A stretch of 64,000 nt of DNA from the NCBI RefSeq assembly GCF_964026545.1, contig NZ_OZ032156.1:1240001-1304000 (forward strand). Direction: 5' to 3'. A program made the translations under genes and the position numbers. This document shows, piece after piece, positions 53,963-61,100 of the stretch. The stretch is from Candidatus Tisiphia endosymbiont of Dioctria linearis (GTDB taxonomy: Bacteria; Pseudomonadota; Alphaproteobacteria; Rickettsiales; Rickettsiaceae). How positions within the stretch are numbered: position 1 is the first letter of the stretch; every line of letters starts with the position of its first letter. The notes beneath the pieces are model-generated. The model had not been told where the DNA came from. It did no database searches and saw only the letters and a program-made list of their open reading frames with translations.

Positions 53963-55165
53963 TCATTTACAATTTTCCCTGCATATATCGGTAAATTTTG
54001 CTATATCATTCTGTTGATAATAATAATCCTCACATTGTAATGAAGAGCCTTTAATTCTCTGCTCTTTAAGGAAATTATAATAAGAAATAGCTGTCTTAGT
54101 TTCTACTAATCCTAAGGTAGCTGGTGTTTTATTTGAAGCAAGCGGCAATATACTTCCCAATACACATCCCATAATTTCATAAGGATTAGAATGAACCATT
54201 ACTTCTTCTAATTCTGTTTTACCTATCCCTAAACTATTATCATAGTAGTACGTGAAATGTATTGGGACAGGTAGAGTTAATTTACCTCCCTGAAGTACTA
54301 AAATATCTTTTTGTTTTTTGAAGCGTTCTATACAATTAAGAGGAACAAAAATATGTGGTGCAGAATCGTCTACAATAATTATTCCTGGTTTTAATAAATT
54401 ATGGGATACAATATTAGGAATATTAGTTGCACCAACCAATAATGTTGCTTCATTGTAAACTAATTCCGGAAGTTTACAATTAATAGATTCAGCAATTAAA
54501 ATTTCACCTTTATAATTAAAGTGCGAGGATAACATATGTGATATTTTTTTTAGCTTTCCTAGTTTAGAGAAGATATCACATAAAATTAGCTTTTTAGGAT
54601 GTCTTAAAACTGATAGCATTAATTGTAGTGTTGTTAGACCAATTGATCCAAGTCCTATACATGCAATAGTTTCCAACTCTATATTTCTTCTTGTACTATC
54701 AAGTACATGTTCTATGTTTAAGACCATAGCTGAAGTAGTTGTGCCGTGTCCAGTAGTTATCAAGAAATTAGGATTCTTATCTTTAATATCGTAACCATAA
54801 TTAGTAGCAGATGGTATCAACCCGGTTAAAGAGGCACATTTAGCACCACATAATTCCGCTAAAGCTATAGCATCCTGTAAAGCATTAACAAGTCCATCAT
54901 CATTGTAAATTTCTTCACTTACAATAGGAATTACAAAAACACCTATCCTCCCTAAAAAAGTATCTATAACAATATCTGATGAAGATTGATTATGCATTAT
55001 TTTCCCTATAAAATCAGTCTTGCTCATCCCACTATTTTGAATTGCACTGAGTCCAATATTCCCAAGAGCAATAGAATCTAATGCTAGAATTTTCTTTGAT
55101 GTTACTAAAGAAACCAGCGACTCTTCTTTTGGGAAGATTGTAAAGTTTTGAAAATTTTTATTCAT
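53963..55165 (-). CDS. Acyl-ACP reductase-like Rossmann protein downstream of the NRPS/PKS gene
   Basis: A 400-residue protein. Middle segments AELCGAKCASLTGLIPSATNYG and FLITTGHGTTTSAMVLNI, followed by the dinucleotide-binding CIGLGSIGLTTLQLML (G-x-G-x-x-G near residue 172), resemble the long-chain acyl-[ACP] reductase family (AAR) and related glutamyl-tRNA-reductase-like folds. Such enzymes reduce carrier-bound acyl thioesters to aldehydes with NADPH. It follows the PKS/NRPS gene after 28 bp on the same strand with a GAGGAC ribosome site, so it is probably co-transcribed and acts on the assembly-line product, perhaps to release it. Confidence 0.65.
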   Translation of the reverse strand: MNKNFQNFTIFPKEESLVSLVTSKKILALDSIALGNIGLSAIQNSGMSKTDFIGKIMHNQSSSDIVIDTFLGRIGVFVIPIVSEEIYNDDGLVNALQDAIALAELCGAKCASLTGLIPSATNYGYDIKDKNPNFLITTGHGTTTSAMVLNIEHVLDSTRRNIELETIACIGLGSIGLTTLQLMLSVLRHPKKLILCDIFSKLGKLKKISHMLSSHFNYKGEILIAESINCKLPELVYNEATLLVGATNIPNIVSHNLLKPGIIIVDDSAPHIFVPLNCIERFKKQKDILVLQGGKLTLPVPIHFTYYYDNSLGIGKTELEEVMVHSNPYEIMGCVLGSILPLASNKTPATLGLVETKTAISYYNFLKEQRIKGSSLQCEDYYYQQNDIAKFTDICRENCK

Positions 55166-55193
55166 ATTGTCCTCTTATTTTTTATAAAACATT

Positions 55194-58100
55194 TTACATC
55201 AAATTTGATGCTTCTGTGCTTTCTATAACTTTAGCTATTTGTGAAATTGTGGGGTATAAAAATATATCTTGAATTAAAATACTAGTACCAAAATTTTTAT
55301 TTATCTTAGTGATCAATTTAACTGTAGTGATAGAATTACCACCTAGCTTAAAGAAGTTATCATGAATACCTATCTTATCTGAAGATAAATTAAGGATTTC
55401 TCCCCAAATACTACATACCTTGCTCTCTAGTTCATTTCGTGGGGCTACATAGCTATCAATATCTATCCCAAACTCAGGATATGGCAAAGCTTGCTTGTCT
55501 AATTTACCGTTAACAGTTAAAGGTAATTTCTCTAGGTGAACTAATATATTTGGTACCATATATTCTGGTAATTTAGACTCTAGATAAGTAAGAATATCTG
55601 ATTCCTTGAGTTTGTGTTCCGATACGTAATATCCCACCAGATATTTGTTACCTGTAGAATCATCAGCACTTACGTATTCTCGAGTTACTACAACACTTTG
55701 CTTAATATCCTCATATGACAGAAGAGCTGACTCTATCTCTCCTAGCTCTATCCTATATCCCCTAATCTTAACCTGAGAGTCATTTCGTCCTATATATTCC
55801 AAATTACCATCAGGAAGTAAACGAGCCAGGTCTCCTGTTCTGTACAATCTTGCATTCTTACCTTGCCCTAGTTCTTCCTCTGTTCTAAACGGGTTTGCTA
55901 TAAATTTCTCAGCCGTTAGATCCGCTCTGTTTAAATATCCTCTGGCAAGTCCCACTCCTCCTACATGCAACTCACCTATAGCTCCAATAGGAAGAAGAGT
56001 TAAGTTATTATCTAAAATGTAGACATTAGTGTTTGAAATAGGCTTGCCTATTAAATTAGTATCTCCATTTTTTATTTTTTTACCTGATGCATATATTGTT
56101 ACTTCCGTTGGACCATAATAATTATATAACTTATAATGATTTGACCAATACTCACCTGTATTTATATCACATGGCTCTCCTGCGTATATTATTCCGCAAA
56201 GTGCCTTATATTTAACCTTTGGTAAATTAGATAATAATATTGGAGGTAAATATACATAATTGATATTATTTTTTCTAACATAAGAACTAATTAAATAAGA
56301 ATCAGATCTTATTGCATCATTTAATAAATGAATTTCTCCACAACGAAATAATGCTGTAAAAAACTCTGAAACTGATACATCAAAAATATAAGATGTAAAT
56401 GCTGTTATCTTGTTGCCTTTTTTCAAATCATATACATCATTTAATGATGCGATGGTATTTACCACCCCTCTATGCCCTATCATTACACCTTTAGGATTAC
56501 CTGTAGTACCTGAAGTATATATTACATAGGCAAGATTTGTACTTTCTGTTCTAGTAACAGGAGAGAATATAGATGCAGTGACCAAGGCTTCTTGCACTTC
56601 TGCAGAATCTACTGCAATCACATTTGTATTAGCTCCCTTATCAATACCATCAAGTCTTTCCTGGTATACACTGTTAGTTAATAATACCTTCGCCCTCGTA
56701 TCATTAACTATATACTCTATTCTGCTATCAGGATAGCCTGGATCCATTGGTACATATGCTCCCCCTGCCTTAAGTACCGCAAATATACTAATTAGCATGT
56801 GTTCACTTCTATCCAAACAAAGTGCTATTAATGTATCAGGCTCAATCTCCTCTCTACTTCTTATATAATGTGCTAGCTTGTTTGCTCTTTCGTTCACTTC
56901 CCTGTAGCTAAGATGTATATCTTCATATACCAGTGCAATACTGTCTGGACTCTTTTCTACCTGCTCTTCAAATAATCTATGTATCGTCTTATCACATGGA
57001 TATTCTTTACCTGTATCATTCCAACCATAAACTATCCGTTCATACTCTTCCTTATTTAAGTAACCTATATCTGATATCTTCTCTTCTACTTGACAATTAC
57101 TTATTTGCTTCACTATTTCAAGATATGTATCCTTTAATCTATTTATTGTCTCTTCTGTATATAGACTTACTGCATAATTAAAACCTCCTCTTAAAATCTC
57201 TTGACTATCATCTATAAATGTTTCTATATCAAATTTTGCCACGTTATACAAATTTGTATCTGATACATATCCTTGTAATAGCTCTGATTTTGTATTAAAA
57301 CCAAAATTTTGCAACCCAAACATAACCTGGAATATAGGGTGCCTACTTGTATCCTTTTCTACTTGTAACTCTTCTACTAATTTCTCAAATGGTAAATCTT
57401 GATGAAGTTGTGCTTCTATTACCTCCTTGCTTACAGTTTCTATAAACTCTTTAATTGTACTTGTTGACCTTATTTGAGTTCTTAAAACTATAGTATTTAC
57501 AAAAAATCCTATCAAGCTCTCTACTTGATTATAATGCCTGTTAGATACAGCTGTCCCTATTACTATATCATCCTGATTACTATAAACTCTTAGCATTAAA
57601 TAATATGCTGACAATAATACACTATATAGACTTACTTTTAATTCTTTTGCCAGCTCTCTTAAGCTTATTGATACTCCTTTATCAATTTCAAAATAAATAT
57701 TCTTTCCACTATAATTTACCTGTTTTAGTCTTTGTTTATCTGTAACTAGATTTAATGTCTCATAATTTTCTAGTTTACTTCTCCAATAGTTTAACTGATC
57801 ATCTAGCCTGTCGCCACTTAAATAATTCCTTTGCCATAATGCAAAGTCTCTATATTGAATAGTAATATCAGGAAGATTTAGTTTAGTCTCAAGCCCTTTT
57901 AATTTGGCTAAATAATAGTTATAATATTCTTGTAGCTCATTAAAAAATATATTGGTTGACCATCCATCAAATGCTATATGATGTACTACTATACTTGTAT
58001 AGTACTCTTTGTCAGGTTGTAAGTAATAAAAACAAACTCTTATTGGTATTTCATTTGATAAATCATATACATAATTTACTGCTTTTTGTAATTCCGTTTC

Positions 58101-61100
58101 TAATTCTATTTTGCTTGTTATAGATATTTTATTTATCTCCAATAAGTTTTTGGTATTATCCAATACTAGTTGATACCCTAGTCCTTCTGTATTTTCCTTA
58201 ATTAATGTTCTTAAAATCTCATGTCTTGCTACTACAGCTTTAAGGCTCATTTCTAATGTATCAAGATTGATATCAGCAGATAACTTATATAACATTGGTA
58301 TATTATATGCATTTGTTCCTTCTTCATACTTTTCAATAAACCATAGACGCTCTTGTGCAAATGATAACTTTTGTTTTTCTGCATTACTTATACTAACTTT
58401 ACTTATATTAGTGCCAGATTCTGCATTGCCTTTTAAATACTCTATTAATCTTTCTATGCTGTGAGATTTAAAAATGCTGGCTATACTTACATTTATATTT
58501 AACTCTTTACCTAATTTACTTACTAGCCTAATTGCTAGAATACTATTCCCTCCCAATCTAAAGAAATTATCATGAATTCCTACTTTATCTACTTCTATCC
58601 CCAATACTTCAGCCCATATTTGACACACCTTTACTTCCAGTTCATTGCGTGGGGCAAGATAATTATCCTTATCAGTAAACTCAGTATCTGGTAATGCTTT
58701 TCTGTCTAATTTGCCATTGATTGTTAATGGTAGTTTCTCTAAATGTACTAAAGTACTCGGTACCATATATTCTGGTAATTTAGACTCTAGATAAGTAAGA
58801 ATATCTGATTCCTTGAGTTTGTGTTCCGATACGTAATATCCCACCAGATATTTGTTACCTGTAGAATCATCAGCACTTACGTATTCTCGAGTTACTACAA
58901 CACTTTGCTTAATATCCTCATATGACAGAAGAGCTGACTCTATCTCTCCTAGCTCTATCCTATATCCCCTAATCTTAACCTGAGAGTCATTTCGTCCTAT
59001 ATATTCCAAATTACCATCAGGAAGTAAACGAGCCAGGTCTCCTGTTCTATACAATCTTGCATTCTTACCTTGCCCTAGTTCTTCCTCTGTTCTAAATGGA
59101 TTTGCTATAAATTTCTCAGCCGTTAAATCCGCTCTGTTTAAATATCCTCTGGCAAGTCCCACTCCTCCTACATACAACTCACCTATAGCTCCAATAGGAA
59201 GAGGAGTTAGGTTACTATTTAAAATATAGGCTTTTCTGTTAACCAATGGTATACCAATAGGTATAGAATCTGTAACTTTAATATTATCTTTATTAATATT
59301 TAATGTACAACTAAATGTTGTATTTTCAGTGGGACCATAACCATTAATAATATTTTGTGGGACGTTATTTGAATCTATTAATCTAGATATTAGACCTTTA
59401 TTTAATGACTCTCCTCCTATTAATAAATAGTTAATATTTTTAAAAATACTTTCATTAATCAAAAATAATTGATCAAATAAAGTTTTTGTTAACCATAATA
59501 TAGAAACTTTATTTGTTATTAATGTCTTATAAAATAAATTAATATCAGTAACTAAACCCACTTTGTTAGTTGGAATAAATAATTTAGCTCCATTTAATAA
59601 AGAACCCCAAATTTCAAAAGTTGTAGCATCAAATACCATATCAGCAAATTGAATTAACGAATCATCAGAATCAATATTTACATACTCACTATTCTTTACA
59701 AGAGATACCACCCCCCTATGTCCTATCATTACACCTTTAGGATTCCCTGTAGTACCTGAAGTATATATTACATAGGCAAGGTTCGTACTTTCTGTTCTAG
59801 TAACAGGAGAGAATATAGATGCAGTGACCAAGGCTTCTTGTACTTCTGCAGAATCTACTGCAATCACATTTGTATTAGCTCCCTTATCAATACCATCAAG
59901 TCTTTCCTGATATACACTGTTAGTTAATAACACCTTCGCCCTCGTATCATTAACTATATACTCTATTCTGCTATCAGGATAGCCTGGATCCATTGGCACA
60001 TATGCTCCCCCTGCCTCAAGTACCGCAAGTATACTAATTAGCATGTGTTCACTTCTATCCAAACAAAGTGCTATTAATGTATCAGGCTCAATCTCCTCTC
60101 TACTTCTTATATAATGTGCTAGCTTGTTTGCTCTTTCGTTCACTTCCCTGTAGCTAAGATGTATATCTTCATATACCAGTGCAATACTGTCTGGATTCCT
60201 TTCTACCTGCTCTTCAAATAATCTATGTATCGTCTTATCACATGGATATTCTTTACCTGTATCATTCCAACCATAAACTATCCGTTCATACTCTTCCTTA
60301 TTTAAGTAACCTATATCTGATATCTTCTCTTCTACTTGACAATTACTTATTTGCTTCACTATTTCAAGATATGTATCCTTTAATCTATTTATTGTCTCTT
60401 CTGTATATAGACTTACTGCATAATTAAAACCTCCTCTTAAAATCTCTTGACTATCATCTATAAATGTTTCTATATCAAATTTTGCCACGTTATACAAATT
60501 TGTATCTGATACATATCCTTGTAATAGCTCTGATTTTGTATTAAAACCAAAATTTTGCAACCCAAACATAACCTGGAATATAGGGTGCCTACTTGTATCC
60601 TTTTCTACTTGTAACTCTTCTACTAATTTCTCAAATGGTAAATCTTGATGAAGTTGTGCTTCTATTACCTCCTTGCTTACAGTTTCTATAAACTCTTTAA
60701 TTGTACTTGTTGACCTTATTTGAGTTCTTAAAACTATAGTATTTACAAAAAATCCTATCAAGCTCTCTACTTGATTATAATGCCTGTTAGATACAGCTGT
60801 CCCTATTACTATATCATCCTGATTACTATAAACTCTTAGCATTAAATAATATGCTGACAATAATACACTATATAGACTTACTTTTAATTCTTTTGCCAGC
60901 TCTCTTAAGCTTATTGATACTCCTTTACCAATTTCAAAATAAATATTCTTTCCACTATAATTTACCTGTTTTAGTCTTTGTTTATCTGTAACTAGATTTA
61001 ATGTCTCATAATTTTCTAGTTTATTTCTCCAATAGTTTAACTGACCATCTAACCTATCACCACTTAAGTAATTCCTTTGCCATAATGCAAAGTCTCTATA

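Noticed and set aside
56933..57181. 82-residue plus-strand frame, repeated identically at 60179-60427
   Set aside because: It is antisense to the duplicated C/A region of the NRPS gene; identity follows from the module duplication and there is no ribosome site or protein-like pattern.
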